A DNA stretch of 64,000 nt from Nesterenkonia lutea (GTDB taxonomy: Bacteria > Actinomycetota > Actinomycetes > Actinomycetales > Micrococcaceae). Both the position numbers and the translations under genes were made by a program. Numbering within the stretch: the first letter of the stretch is position 1; the number at the start of each line of letters is the position of its first letter. A model generated the notes under the pieces. That model did not search any database. It had not been told where the DNA came from and saw only the letters and a list, made by a program, of their open reading frames with translations. The stretch covers positions 2,604,001 through 2,668,000 of the forward strand of contig NZ_JADBED010000001.1 of the NCBI RefSeq assembly GCF_014873955.1, in the 5' to 3' direction. Positions 41,780-51,600 of the stretch are shown one piece after another.

Positions 41780-43883
41780 GACCGGCCACCTCCTCGCGGC
41801 TGAGTCGGCCATCCAGGATCAGCACCCTCAGTCCGCGCTGTACGCTCTCGCCGGGTCTCACCGGCACTGCCTTCTCCCAGGCCAGGGACATTCCCACGCC
41901 TGGGTAGGACTCGTGCCGGACGAACCAGGGATCGGGATTCTCCGTCCCGCGCAGGAAGATGAGCGTCGCGGGACCCGCCGAGCCTGCGCGGCTGGGAAGC
42001 GGCAGAAATTCTGCGCTGACCGCCAGCCAGTCGGTCAGGCTGCCATGCACGGCCTCCTCGCCGCTGGCCTCGGCGGTGAAGAACTCAGCACCGCCCACCG
42101 CCGGCAGTCGCCAGAAGAATCCTCCGTAGCCGCCCCTGAGGCGACCGTTCGACCCGGGGCTGCCCAATGACACCGTCTCTTCGCCCGCCGGGCTCAGAGA
42201 TGTGTTGAAGTCCATGGCCCAGCCGGAGGGCAGGTCTGACTCGTGGCCGACAGTGATCTCGCGCTGCTCGCGCAGCAGCGTGTGGCCGGCCGCATCGATC
42301 CAGGACAGCTGCTGACTCACCCGCTGCCCGGTCTGCGTGTCGGCGAGCTCCTGGTGCGCGGTCTCGATTCTGCCGTGGTCCTCCCGCCAGATGTACCGGC
42401 CCGCGTCACGGGTATAGGTGCGCCCGCCCCAGAAATTGGTGCCGTTGACGTCTTGGAGGGCCACGCCCACACCCAGGTGCCAGGTGTGGTCCAGGGGCTG
42501 CTGGTCCGTGACCACCACACCGCCGATGGTCCGCACCTCGTCCAGGAATGGGCGGGGAGAGTCGGTGGGAGAGATGTCGGTGCCCGTGCGCAGATCGGCC
42601 ACGGTTCTGCGCTCCGCACCGACGACGACGTCCAGCTGACCCGAAGAAGCAGGTGCGGCCGCCCAGGGCACGCCCAGCGAGGAGAAGGAGCTCGGAGCCG
42701 CCTTCACCGCCCGGGCGAGGTGCTCCTCGATATGCAGGAGGACCGGGTGTGATTCCACCCCGCTGCCGACCCAGTTCTGGTGCTCGGCCGGAACAGCGGC
42801 AGGAGGCTTCGCGGTGCGCACGGCTTCCAGCACACGCATGAAGGCGCCGTGGGAGGCCAGCGGGGAGAGCAGCTGGATCGGGTCTCCGTCGGCTGCGCGA
42901 GCCCCCTGCTGTACGTCGATGAGGTTCTCCAGCAGATCCGTCCGCTCGAACTGATAGGTCTGCGGTCCGGTCTCCGTATATCCGGGGCGCTGGGGGTTCG
43001 GATGGACGACCAGCTCATCGCGGGTGTAGTAGAAGAGCGCTTCACCCTCGGTCCCGGAGATCGTGATCCAGGGGTCCTGCTGCTCGGCGGCGCAGAGGGT
43101 CAGCGCAGCGGTGACGGGAATCCCGGAGGCGGTGCGCAGCTGCACGATGGAGGTGTCATCGGCCTCGATGTCGTGGGCGTGATGCAGCTCGGTGCTCAGC
43201 TCCGCCACGTCCTCGAGCGTCTTGGCGCCGGCGATGTGCAGGGCGGTCTTGACGGCGTGGGCCAGGGGATTGGTGACGACCCCGTCCACCACGGGCACAC
43301 CGTCCATCTCTCGCTTGCCGGCCCACGGGGAGCGCTGGTAGTAGTAGACGGTGCGCACCCAGAGCCCGGTGGCTCCCACGGCGCGGAGCTCTCCGATGGG
43401 CCCGGGTTCTTCTCGGGTGCCCGCCAGCAGCTCAGCGATCGCGGGCAGCGCATGGGAGCCCAGCGACTGGAACCCGACCTGCACCCGTCCGCCGGACTCC
43501 TCGGCCACCTCCAGCAGCTCGGTGAACTGCTCCAGGGTGGCCGTCGGAGGCTTCTCCAGCAACACGTCCGCCCCGGACCTCAGCGCCTCTGCCGCCAGCT
43601 CATAGTGCGTGTTGATCGGAGTCGAGACGATGACGACGTCGGGATGATGACCATCCCGCCTCGCCTCGGCGAGGGTCTGATAGACCGGGATCTCACCGCG
43701 GACCTCGGGACCCGGGTCGGAGAAGGACACCCCTGCGATCAGCTTCGCGCGGCCGGCTGTGGCGAGCCGGGCGAGGTTGAGCAGATGCTGACGCCCGAAG
43801 CCGTCCAGACCGATGAGCACGACGGTCCGGACGGCGTCGTCGGTCCGGACGGCTGCGGGAGCCGCCTCGTGGGCCGATCTCAT
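41769..43883 (-). CDS. Gfo/Idh/MocA oxidoreductase fused to a PmoA-like (DUF6807) domain
   Basis: 704 aa. Residues ~15-390 are a Gfo/Idh/MocA dehydrogenase: LIGLDGFGRQHLLNL, VVIVSTPINTHYELA, VLLEKPPTATL, and a C-terminal sheet domain. Residues ~410-700 match the 'methane oxygenase PmoA' (DUF6807) domain seen in sugar-utilisation loci, with DHTWHLGVGVALQDVNGTNFWGG, YGGFFWRLP and PGVGMSLAWE. The domain has no demonstrated link to methane oxidation. The gene shares a 4-bp overlap with the upstream isomerase (ATGA) and 11 bp with the M24-like gene, so both activities serve one pathway. Confidence 0.82.
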   Translation of the reverse strand: MRSAHEAAPAAVRTDDAVRTVVLIGLDGFGRQHLLNLARLATAGRAKLIAGVSFSDPGPEVRGEIPVYQTLAEARRDGHHPDVVIVSTPINTHYELAAEALRSGADVLLEKPPTATLEQFTELLEVAEESGGRVQVGFQSLGSHALPAIAELLAGTREEPGPIGELRAVGATGLWVRTVYYYQRSPWAGKREMDGVPVVDGVVTNPLAHAVKTALHIAGAKTLEDVAELSTELHHAHDIEADDTSIVQLRTASGIPVTAALTLCAAEQQDPWITISGTEGEALFYYTRDELVVHPNPQRPGYTETGPQTYQFERTDLLENLIDVQQGARAADGDPIQLLSPLASHGAFMRVLEAVRTAKPPAAVPAEHQNWVGSGVESHPVLLHIEEHLARAVKAAPSSFSSLGVPWAAAPASSGQLDVVVGAERRTVADLRTGTDISPTDSPRPFLDEVRTIGGVVVTDQQPLDHTWHLGVGVALQDVNGTNFWGGRTYTRDAGRYIWREDHGRIETAHQELADTQTGQRVSQQLSWIDAAGHTLLREQREITVGHESDLPSGWAMDFNTSLSPAGEETVSLGSPGSNGRLRGGYGGFFWRLPAVGGAEFFTAEASGEEAVHGSLTDWLAVSAEFLPLPSRAGSAGPATLIFLRGTENPDPWFVRHESYPGVGMSLAWEKAVPVRPGESVQRGLRVLILDGRLSREEVAGHVR

Positions 43884-44776
43884 GCGGGGGCTCCGACGTG
43901 TGCGTGCTCCAGCGACGGCAGGACCAACTGCTGATAGCGCTGCTTCATGGTCTCCAGGGTGATGGAGGCGTCCTGAGTGTTGATCTGTTCGTTGAAGATC
44001 TCCACCTCCACCGGTCCGGAGTATCCGGCGGCAGCCACCCAGCGGCTGATCGTGGGAAAGTCGATGTAGCCGTCGCCCATCATGCCGCGGGACTTCAGCG
44101 CATCGGCGGCCAGGGGCAGGTTGAAGTCACAGACCTGATAGCTGGCGATGCGGTTCTCCTCGCCCGCACGGGCGATCATCTCCTCGAGCTGAGGGTCCCA
44201 CCACACATGGAAGGTGTCGACCACGACCCCGACGGTCTCCGCCGGATGGTCAGCGGCGAGGCTCAGCGCCTCACCCAGGGTGGAGAGCACCGCCCGGTCT
44301 GCGGCATACATGGGATGCAGCGGCTCCAGGACGAGTCTGACCCTGTGCTCAGCCGCGTATGGGACCAGTTCGGCGATGCCCTCGGCCACTCGTGCCCGGG
44401 CGCCGAGGATGTCCTTGTCTGCCGGGTCGCCGCTGCCACCGATCAGATGTGCTGCCGCGGGGAGCCCGCCGACCACCATGATCAGTTCACCGGCTCCGAT
44501 GGTCGCGGCCTCGCGGATCGCCGCGCGGTTGGACTCCAGCGCGGCGCTGCGACCCTCGGGGTCCGCCGGGGTGAGGAACCCGCCGCGGCAGAGGGTGGTG
44601 GCGCTCAGTCCTGCGGCGGAGATGATCGAGGCCGACTTCTCCGCACCCCCCGCCTGCTGCAGCAGGTGCCGCCAGGGACCGATGTGCTTGAGCCCCGAAG
44701 TGGCCACCGCCTCCGCGGCCTGCTCCAGGGTCAGATTCGGCGTGGTGCCGGTGTTCAGTGAGAGTTCAAAGCTCAT
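43880..44776 (-). CDS. Sugar phosphate isomerase/epimerase-type TIM barrel (AP endonuclease 2 fold)
   Basis: 298 aa. It has the xylose-isomerase-like TIM-barrel pattern with likely metal ligands: Glu in LVLEPLHPM, Asp/His in VVVDTFHVWWDP, His/Asp region YQVCDFNLPLA, and Glu in PVEVEIFNEQ. The family includes IolE/IolI- and 3-keto-glycoside-processing enzymes. ATGA overlaps with both neighbours. Confidence 0.87.
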   Translation of the reverse strand: MSFELSLNTGTTPNLTLEQAAEAVATSGLKHIGPWRHLLQQAGGAEKSASIISAAGLSATTLCRGGFLTPADPEGRSAALESNRAAIREAATIGAGELIMVVGGLPAAAHLIGGSGDPADKDILGARARVAEGIAELVPYAAEHRVRLVLEPLHPMYAADRAVLSTLGEALSLAADHPAETVGVVVDTFHVWWDPQLEEMIARAGEENRIASYQVCDFNLPLAADALKSRGMMGDGYIDFPTISRWVAAAGYSGPVEVEIFNEQINTQDASITLETMKQRYQQLVLPSLEHAHVGAPA

Positions 44777-46008
44777 GCCAGGCCTCCGGTCTTCAACAGC
44801 GAGGTCATGCGGTCGGCGGCCAGCTGCGGCTCGCGGAGCAGTCCCGCCTGGTCTGCCAGCACGAAGGTGTGCGCCAGATGGGTCAGTGAACGTCCGGAAT
44901 GCAGTCCTCCGACCAGCTGGAAGCCGGTCTGATGTCCGTTGAGCCAGGACAGGAAGGCGATGCCGGTCTTGTAGTACAGCGTAGGTGCGGCGAAGATGTG
45001 CTTGCCCAGGGCTCGGGTGGAGTCCAGGATCTCGCGCCCTCGCTGGGGCTGACCGGCGTCATAGGCCTGCAGGGCCGCCGAGGCCGCGGGGTAGATGGCG
45101 GCGAAGATGCCCAGCAGAGCATCAGAGTATGCCTGCTCGTCGCCGTCGATGAGCTCCGGATAGTTGAAGTCATCCCCGGTGTAGAGCCGCATGTCTGCCG
45201 GAAGAGCGGCACGCAGCTGCTTCTCATGTTCGGCGTCCAGCAGCGAGACCTTCACGCCGTCCACCTTGGCGGCGTGATCCTGGATCAGCTTCAGGAACGT
45301 GCTCGTGGCGGTGGGGACCTCGGCGGAGCCCCAGTAGCCGGCGAGGGCGGGGTCGAACATCGGGCCCAGCCAGTGCAGGATGACGGGGTCCTTGGCCTGC
45401 TCGAGAAGCTGGGAGTAGATCGCGACATAGTCCTCGGGGCCGCGGGCCACCTTGGCGAGCGCGCGGGAGGCCATCAGAATGACCTTTGCGCCTGAATCCT
45501 CGACCACCTGCAGCTGCTCCAGATAGGCGGCCAGCACCGCGTCGAGCCCAGCCTGGCCGGCCTCCACCGCGGCGGGGTCCAGCTGATCGGTTCCGGCGCC
45601 GCAGGCGATCAGATCGCGCACGGAACGCCCGGCCAGCGCCGGATGCTTCTGGGTGCGCACGACGTCGGCGGCCTCGGCGGCCGAGCGGCGGATGAGCTCC
45701 TTCGTCGCGCTCCAGTCGAGGCCCATGCCGCGCTGGGCGGTGTCCATGGCATCGGCCACGCCGAGCCCATAGGACCACAGCTCGTGGCGGTAGGCCAGAG
45801 TGGACTCCCAGTCCAGCTGCGCCGGGGCTCCGGGCACGTTCTCCGCAGTCATCACCGGGACCACATGGGCCGCGGCGTAGACCTTGCGAGAGGTGAGCGG
45901 CTTCTCTGGGCGGGGGAAGTCCCCCGGGCCGCTCATCGTGTAGCTGATCAGCTGGCCCTCGGGCGAGGGCAGGCGCAGCGTGGGCAGCGTCGGGCTGGAG
46001 TTGCTCAT
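44773..46008 (-). CDS. DUF993 / dihydrodipicolinate-synthase-like TIM barrel protein
   Basis: 411 aa. SRKVYAAAHVVPVMTAENVPG, LDWESTLAYRHELWSYGLGVADAMDTAQRGMGLDW and the central barrel strands (VILMASRALAKVA, VILHWLGPMFDPALAGYWG, VDGVKVSLLD) identify DUF993, a family related to class I aldolases. A retro-aldol or lyase step is plausible. Overlaps with both neighbours by ATGA. Start chosen at 46008, with GGAG upstream inside the previous gene. Confidence 0.82.
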   Translation of the reverse strand: MSNSSPTLPTLRLPSPEGQLISYTMSGPGDFPRPEKPLTSRKVYAAAHVVPVMTAENVPGAPAQLDWESTLAYRHELWSYGLGVADAMDTAQRGMGLDWSATKELIRRSAAEAADVVRTQKHPALAGRSVRDLIACGAGTDQLDPAAVEAGQAGLDAVLAAYLEQLQVVEDSGAKVILMASRALAKVARGPEDYVAIYSQLLEQAKDPVILHWLGPMFDPALAGYWGSAEVPTATSTFLKLIQDHAAKVDGVKVSLLDAEHEKQLRAALPADMRLYTGDDFNYPELIDGDEQAYSDALLGIFAAIYPAASAALQAYDAGQPQRGREILDSTRALGKHIFAAPTLYYKTGIAFLSWLNGHQTGFQLVGGLHSGRSLTHLAHTFVLADQAGLLREPQLAADRMTSLLKTGGLA

Positions 46009-47171
46009 AGGGTGATCTCCGGGATGTCGAGGGTGCGGCGCTCTGCTGCGGACTGCAGGCCGAGCTCGGCCAGCTGGACGCCGCGGGCGGCGGAGAGCAG
46101 GCCGAAGCGATGCTCGCGGCTGGCGACGACATCGGCCAGGAACTCCTCCCACTGGGCCTTGAACCCGTTGTCCAGGTCGCCGTTCGCGGGGACCTCCATC
46201 CACTGCTCACGGAAGGACTCGGTGACCGGCAGGTCAGGGTTCCAGACCGGCTTGGGAGTGTGGGCGCGCTGCTGTGCCACACACTTGTTCAGTCCGGCGA
46301 CAGCCGAGCCGTGGGTGCCGTCGATCTGGAACTCCACGAGCTCGTCACGGTAGACACGCACGGCCCAGGAGGAGTTGATCTGACCGATGACCTGGTCGCC
46401 GTCCGGGGTCTCGAGATCGAAGATCCCGTAGGCGGCGTCGTCGGCGTCGGCCTCATAGCGCTCGCCCTTCTCATCCCAGCGCTGCGGGATGTGGGTGGCG
46501 GTCTTGGAGGTCACGGTCTTGACCTTGCCGATGATGCCCTCGAGCACATAGTTCCAGTGGCAGTACATGTCCGTGGTCATGGATCCGCCGTCTGCGAGGC
46601 GGTAGTTCCACGAGGGACGCTGCGCGGGCTGATGGTCTCCCTCGAACACCCAGTAGCCGAACTCGCCGCGCAGCGAGAGGATGCGGCCGAAGAAGCCCTC
46701 CTCGACCAGACGGCGCAGCTTCACGAGTCCCGGGAGGTACAGCTTGTCGTGGACCACGCCGGCGGTGATGCCCGCCTTCTCGGCCTGGCGGGCCAGGTCC
46801 ACCGCTTCTTCGAGCGTCTCAGCGGTGGGCTTCTCGGTGAAGATGTGCTTGCCGGCGCTGATGGCCTTGGACAGCGTGCTGTGGCGCAGGGAGGTCATCG
46901 AGGCGTCAAAGACGATGTCTATGCTCGGATCGTTGATGGCGCCGTCGAGGTCCGTGGTGTAGTGCTCGACGTCGTGCTGGGCGGCCAGCTCCTTGATCCG
47001 GGCCTCATTGCGGCCGATCAGAATGGGCTCGACGGTGACCTTCGATCCGTCGGCCAGGGTGATCCCGCCCTGGTCGCGGATCGGAAGGATCGAGCGCAGC
47101 AGGTGCTGGCGGTATCCCATCCGGCCGGTGATGCCGTTCATGGCGATGCGCAGGACGCGGGGCTCAGACAT
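46005..47171 (-). CDS. Gfo/Idh/MocA-family oxidoreductase (first gene of the minus-strand sugar operon)
   Basis: 388 aa. RIAMNGITGRMGYRQHLLRS is the cofactor loop and resembles the dihydrodipicolinate-reductase-like start found in one Gfo/Idh subgroup. HIFTEKPTAETLEEAV is the EKP motif. HDKLYLPGLVKLRRLV and FGYWVFEGDHQPAQRPSWNYRLADGGSMTTDMYCHW belong to the catalytic region. AAGGAG lies ~10 nt before the ATG. It is transcribed from the LacI-controlled promoter at 47201-47245. Confidence 0.88.
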   Translation of the reverse strand: MSEPRVLRIAMNGITGRMGYRQHLLRSILPIRDQGGITLADGSKVTVEPILIGRNEARIKELAAQHDVEHYTTDLDGAINDPSIDIVFDASMTSLRHSTLSKAISAGKHIFTEKPTAETLEEAVDLARQAEKAGITAGVVHDKLYLPGLVKLRRLVEEGFFGRILSLRGEFGYWVFEGDHQPAQRPSWNYRLADGGSMTTDMYCHWNYVLEGIIGKVKTVTSKTATHIPQRWDEKGERYEADADDAAYGIFDLETPDGDQVIGQINSSWAVRVYRDELVEFQIDGTHGSAVAGLNKCVAQQRAHTPKPVWNPDLPVTESFREQWMEVPANGDLDNGFKAQWEEFLADVVASREHRFGLLSAARGVQLAELGLQSAAERRTLDIPEITL

Positions 47172-47200
47172 TGTGGGGGGACTCCTTGGTCGACAGGCAG

Positions 47201-47245
47201 TGGAATGCGCTTTCCAAGCTAGTATCCTGACCTGTATTGTGTCAA
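47201..47245 (-). promoter_or_regulatory. Promoter with LacI operator for the minus-strand sugar operon
   Basis: On the minus strand TTGACA (47240-47245), a 15-bp spacer, and TACTAG (47219-47224) are followed immediately by a LacI-type palindrome, TGGAATGCGCTTTCCA read on the plus strand (47201-47216). The operator at the start site implies repression. It closely resembles the operator at 35515-35528. Confidence 0.65.
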
Positions 47246-47303
47246 CCATCACAGTGGCGAACGGTCGCGATCGGCAACACGAAGAGTTCGGAAGGATGTG
47301 CAC

Positions 47304-48320
47304 ATGGCGGTTCGCCTGGCGGATGTGGCAGAGGCGGCGGGAGTCTCCCCGTCGACTGCTTCACGAGTGCTCAACGGATCTGCACGCAGTCCGAAGGCTG
47401 AGATCGCCGCGCGCGTGCGAGTGGCCGCCGAGGAGCTCGGGTACTTCCCGAATGCCCAGGCCCAGGCGCTGGCGCGCTCCAGCGCGGGGCTCATGGGCCT
47501 GGTGGTCCATGACATCTCAGACCCGTATTTCTCCTCGATCGCACGCGGGGCCCAGCGGGCCCTCGTCGGCTCCGGGATCCAGCTCATGCTCGCCTCCACG
47601 GAGCGTGGGGCTGAGGCGGAGGTCGAAGCGGTGCGCACCTTCATGTCATATCGGACTGACGCGATTCTTCTCGCGGGCTCCCGGGGCCTCGCCGATGACG
47701 CGCTGCTCGATCAGGTGCTGCGCACCTACCGGGCCAACGGGGGGCGGGTTGCCATGATCGGCCAGCCGCTGCCCAACGCCGGGGGAGTGCAGATCGCCAA
47801 CGAGTCAGGCGGCGCCGATCTGGCTGAGGCGCTGCTGCACCAGGGGCATCGCCGGTTCGCGGTCCTCTCTGGCGCGGCCACTCTGTCCACGTCTTCTCAG
47901 CGGGCATCGGGATTTCTCGGAAAGCTTCGCTCGGCGGGCGTGATTCCCGAGCGAGTCGTGGAAGGCGCGTTCACGCGCGACGGCGGCTACCTGATGATGT
48001 CCGAACTCATCGAGTCCGGCGCCCTGAAGACAGATGCGCCCCGGCCACTCTGCGTCTTCTGCGTCAATGACGTGATGGCACTCGGCGCACTGGCGGCGGT
48101 GCGCGACGCGGGGCTCACGGTGCCGGGGGATGTTGCCCTGGCCGGGTTCGACGACATCCCCACGCTTGCGGATCAGCATCCGACGATCACCACCGTGCGA
48201 CTGCCGCTGGAGGAGATCGGCCGGATGAGTGCGGAGATGCTCCTCGCCGACGGCGACATGGATCGGCGCCTCGTGGTGGAGGGGTTTCCGGTGCTGCGGG
48301 AGTCCACGCGCCTGGGCTGA
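47304..48320 (+). CDS. LacI-family transcriptional regulator of the sugar regulon
   Basis: 338 aa. Helix-turn-helix VRLADVAEAAGVSPSTASRVLNG at residues 3-25, hinge helix AQALARSS, then a periplasmic-binding-protein-like sensor domain ending AGFDDIPTLADQHPTITTVRLPLEEIG. GGAAGG lies before the ATG at 47304; a GTG at 47298 is too close to it. Divergent from the Gfo/Idh operon, with the operator between. It most likely represses both that operon and the one at 35.6 kb. Confidence 0.92.
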   Translation: MAVRLADVAEAAGVSPSTASRVLNGSARSPKAEIAARVRVAAEELGYFPNAQAQALARSSAGLMGLVVHDISDPYFSSIARGAQRALVGSGIQLMLASTERGAEAEVEAVRTFMSYRTDAILLAGSRGLADDALLDQVLRTYRANGGRVAMIGQPLPNAGGVQIANESGGADLAEALLHQGHRRFAVLSGAATLSTSSQRASGFLGKLRSAGVIPERVVEGAFTRDGGYLMMSELIESGALKTDAPRPLCVFCVNDVMALGALAAVRDAGLTVPGDVALAGFDDIPTLADQHPTITTVRLPLEEIGRMSAEMLLADGDMDRRLVVEGFPVLRESTRLG

Positions 48321-48466
48321 GTCCGGCCTCAGGCCAGGATGACGGGACCTCCATCTGCCGGCATCACGCGATGGTGAGGATGTCGCCCTGCGCTTCACAT
48401 TCCGGGGTTCGGACACGGCCCGGCAGAGCCTGCAACGGCGCAGGGCGGGTCATCGTTCTCCCAGAT

Positions 48467-48489
48467 CCTCTCCCGCTGTCGGGGAGAGG
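48467..48489 (+). terminator. Hairpin terminator candidate
   Basis: CCTCTCCC (48467-48474) pairs with GGGAGAGG (48482-48489), 7-nt loop, followed by TCTTCTT. It is 147 bp after the LacI regulator. Confidence 0.5.
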
Positions 48490-48630
48490 TCTTCTTCGAG
48501 CGCGGCATTCCGGCTGAAGCCGCTGAGGCGTTGCCGAGATGGAAGCCGCGATCCAGCAGCCCCGGCGACCGCCCGGGGGGCGGGGTATCGCCGCATGTCG
48601 AAGTGGTCACGCCGATCGAGCCTCTCTCCA

Positions 48631-48672
48631 TTGAGCGCGACCCAGTCCACACATAGTGTGATCCGGGTCACT
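48631..48672 (+). promoter_or_regulatory. Candidate promoter and Crp/GlxR-like site of the pectate lyase gene
   Basis: TTGAGC (48631-48636), 17-bp spacer, TAGTGT (48654-48659). TGTGATCCGGGTCACT (48657-48672) matches TGTGA-N6-TCACA at 9 of 10 positions and overlaps the -10/start region. CACACATAGTGTG (48648-48660) is a 13-bp palindrome in the same place. Confidence 0.5.
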
Positions 48673-48693
48673 CACGTCTCAATGAGGAGATAC

Positions 48694-51600
48694 ATGTTGC
48701 TCCATTCATCCATCCCGGGCTCCCGTCCGGTTCACCGCGCGCTGGCCACGTTCGGAGCCGCAGCGCTTCTGCTGGCAGGCCTGGCCCCCAGGCCGCCGCC
48801 GCTCCCACCGACTCGACCGGTGCGCTCAATGCCGATGATCTCCCGCTGGGGGACATCCAGGAGGACCTGGAGGCGGGGGACTTCACCGTCCGGGCCACCG
48901 ACTCGTCCCCGGTGACCGTCGCCGAGCATGACCGCACGTCGGATCAGGGCACCTCCTTCTCCCAGCGGCTGCAGCTCAACGGTGCCGGAGCGGCGGACAA
49001 TCGCTCGGTCCAGTTTGAGGCCGAGGCAGGCGAGCAGGTGACCGTTTACGCACAGTCGGGCGGCGGCACGGCCGACCGAGCGCTCGGTCTCTACGACGAC
49101 TCCTGGAGCGAGCTGGATCGGGTTCCCGCCTACCGCGGAGACTCAGGAGAGATGCTCCCGGCCCAGACCTTCGAGATCGACACCGACGGAACCTACTGGA
49201 TCGCCTCCCCCAGCTCGGGAGTCAACCTCTATCAGCTGGAGATCGGGGAGGCTGCGGACGCACCGGAACGCCCAGCCTGGGGGGATGTCACGGCACCGGT
49301 CATCGAGGAGACGGCAGTCGCGGAGGACGACCCCGCGCGGATCCAGATCAGCTACAGCGGCACCGTGGGGGCGCAGGGCGGCGACCGGGCGAGGGCCCAG
49401 CTTCTCGACGCCGAGGGCGAGGTCATCGATGATCAGCTCGATGTCGCCCCCGGCGAGGGCGGCACCATCGCTGTGACCCCTCCTGCCTCGGGAGACTACG
49501 AGGTCCAGGTCCAGCTCGAACGCGAAGGCGAGGAGGAGACGCTGAGCTCGGAACGAGTCCTGCACGAGGATTTCGTCCTGCCTCTGGGCGTGCCGGAGAT
49601 CACGTCTGTGCTCACCACTGATGTGCAGTCGGAGAGCGCCCAGGCGACCGCACAATGGAACGCGGTCGCCGAGGCCGAGTCATACCGACTCGCGGTGCGG
49701 GAATCCGGGGAGCAGGAGTTCCGCGAGGTCGGGGAGTCCGTCGAGGGCACCGAAGCGGTGATCCGAGACCTCACCGTGGGAAGCAGCTACGAGCTGCAGG
49801 TCACGGCCGAACGGGGCGAGCAGGCGTCGTCGTCGGGGGCCTTTGACTTCACGGTGGCCGGCGAAGTCCAGCGCTGGGACACTGCCCATGCGGGCGTGGG
49901 CTCCGGCGGAACCGTCACCGAGGAGGAAGACGACAGCCTCGAGTTCGATCTGCGCGGGAACAACTCCAAGATCGCCGATTCCGAGGACGGCTTCTGGTAC
50001 CACTACACACAGATCGACCCGAGCACCGAGAACTTCACCCTCAGCGCAAGCTTCACAGTGGACGAGGACGCCGGAAAGGACAACCAGAGTGGCTTCGGCC
50101 TCATCGCCGTGGACGACTTCGTCCCCGGTGACAGCTCCGCGCGCTATTTCAACTCCGCGGGAACCATGGCGGCGAAGTACACCTTCGGAGCCGACGGCGA
50201 AGAGGGCGTCCGTTACGGGACCCCGGGTGCGAAGTTCGTTCACGGCTACACCGAAGGTCCGGGCACTTCCAGCGCGGCGCGAGACATGAGTGATTCACGC
50301 GCCTTCGACTGGGACTACAAGTCCGACTACACCGAGGGCAGCAACGTCAATCCGCCTCGCTTCGAGGCGGGGGAGACCTATGAGTTCACGCTGCGCCGGT
50401 CCAACACCGGCTTCCACTCCATCTGGGAGCGTGAGGATGGAGAGGTCGAGGAGGTCATCCACTACGACCCGGACATGCTGCTGACTCAAGACTCCGAGAG
50501 CTTCTCCCTGGGAGTCTTCGCGGCCCGCGACATCGCCGTCACGGTCTCGGACCTGGACTTCACCACGATCGCCCCGGAGGATGACGGGCCCGCCGAGGAG
50601 GCTCCGGCGGTATACGTGACTCCCGAGCTCAGCGCTGACGTCACCTCCACCACCCCGAAGGAGGAGATCGAGGTTCCTCTGGTCGCGAACCTGCACGGTG
50701 AGGCGAGGATCTTCGACGCTGAGGGCGACCCCGTGACCGACACGGTGCGCCTGGCCCCGGGAGAGCAGGGACTGCTGGACCTGCGGGCTCTGCAGTCCGG
50801 AGGGAACTCCTTCACCGCAGAGTTCACCCCGGATGAGGATCAGCCGCAGTTCACCGATCGCCAGGAGCTCGAGTCCACGGACCCGGTGGAGCTGGCGCTG
50901 GACTTCACGGTGAACTCCTACGGCAGCACAGGTGAGTCCATCTGGGTCTCCCCAGAGGGGACCGCCGAAGGGGCGGGCACTAAGGAGGATCCCCTGGATG
51001 TGCATACCGCCGTGGCCTATGCCGACGCCGGACAACAGATCGTGCTCACAGAGGGGACCTACCTTCCCGAAGAGGCCATCGTGATCGAACGTGGGCGCGA
51101 CGGCACCGAAGAGGAGCCCATCACCATGCTTGCGGAACCCGGTGCACAGGTCACCTTTGACCTCTCCGAATCCGAGGGCGGCGGGATCATCCTGCGCGGA
51201 GACCACTGGCACCTCTATGACCTGGAGATCACGGAGTCCCGCGGCTACGAGAAGCCGCTGCTGATCCAGGGCCACCACAACGTGGTGGAGAAGATCGAGT
51301 CGCATCACAACCAGGACACGGGGATCCAGATCTCCGGGTTGGCTGAAGAGCCCACCGAGATGTGGCCCTCGAACAACCTGGTGCTCTCCTCGGAGTCCCA
51401 CAACAACGCGGACCCCACGGCCAATGACGCCGACGGGTTCGCCGCGAAGCTGACCGTGGGTGAGGGCAACGAGTTCCGGGACAGCATCGCGCATCACAAC
51501 ATCGACGACGGCTGGGACCTCTACGCCAAATCCACCGAGGGGCCGATCGGCACCGTGGTCATTGAGGATTCGGTGGCCTACAGCAATGGATGGCTCGAGG

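Larger units (their letters stand above)
48321..48693 (+). other. Intergenic region between the LacI regulator and the pectate lyase
   Basis: No gene is supported. It holds a hairpin (48467-48489), a candidate promoter and a Crp-like site (48631-48672). Confidence 0.5.
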
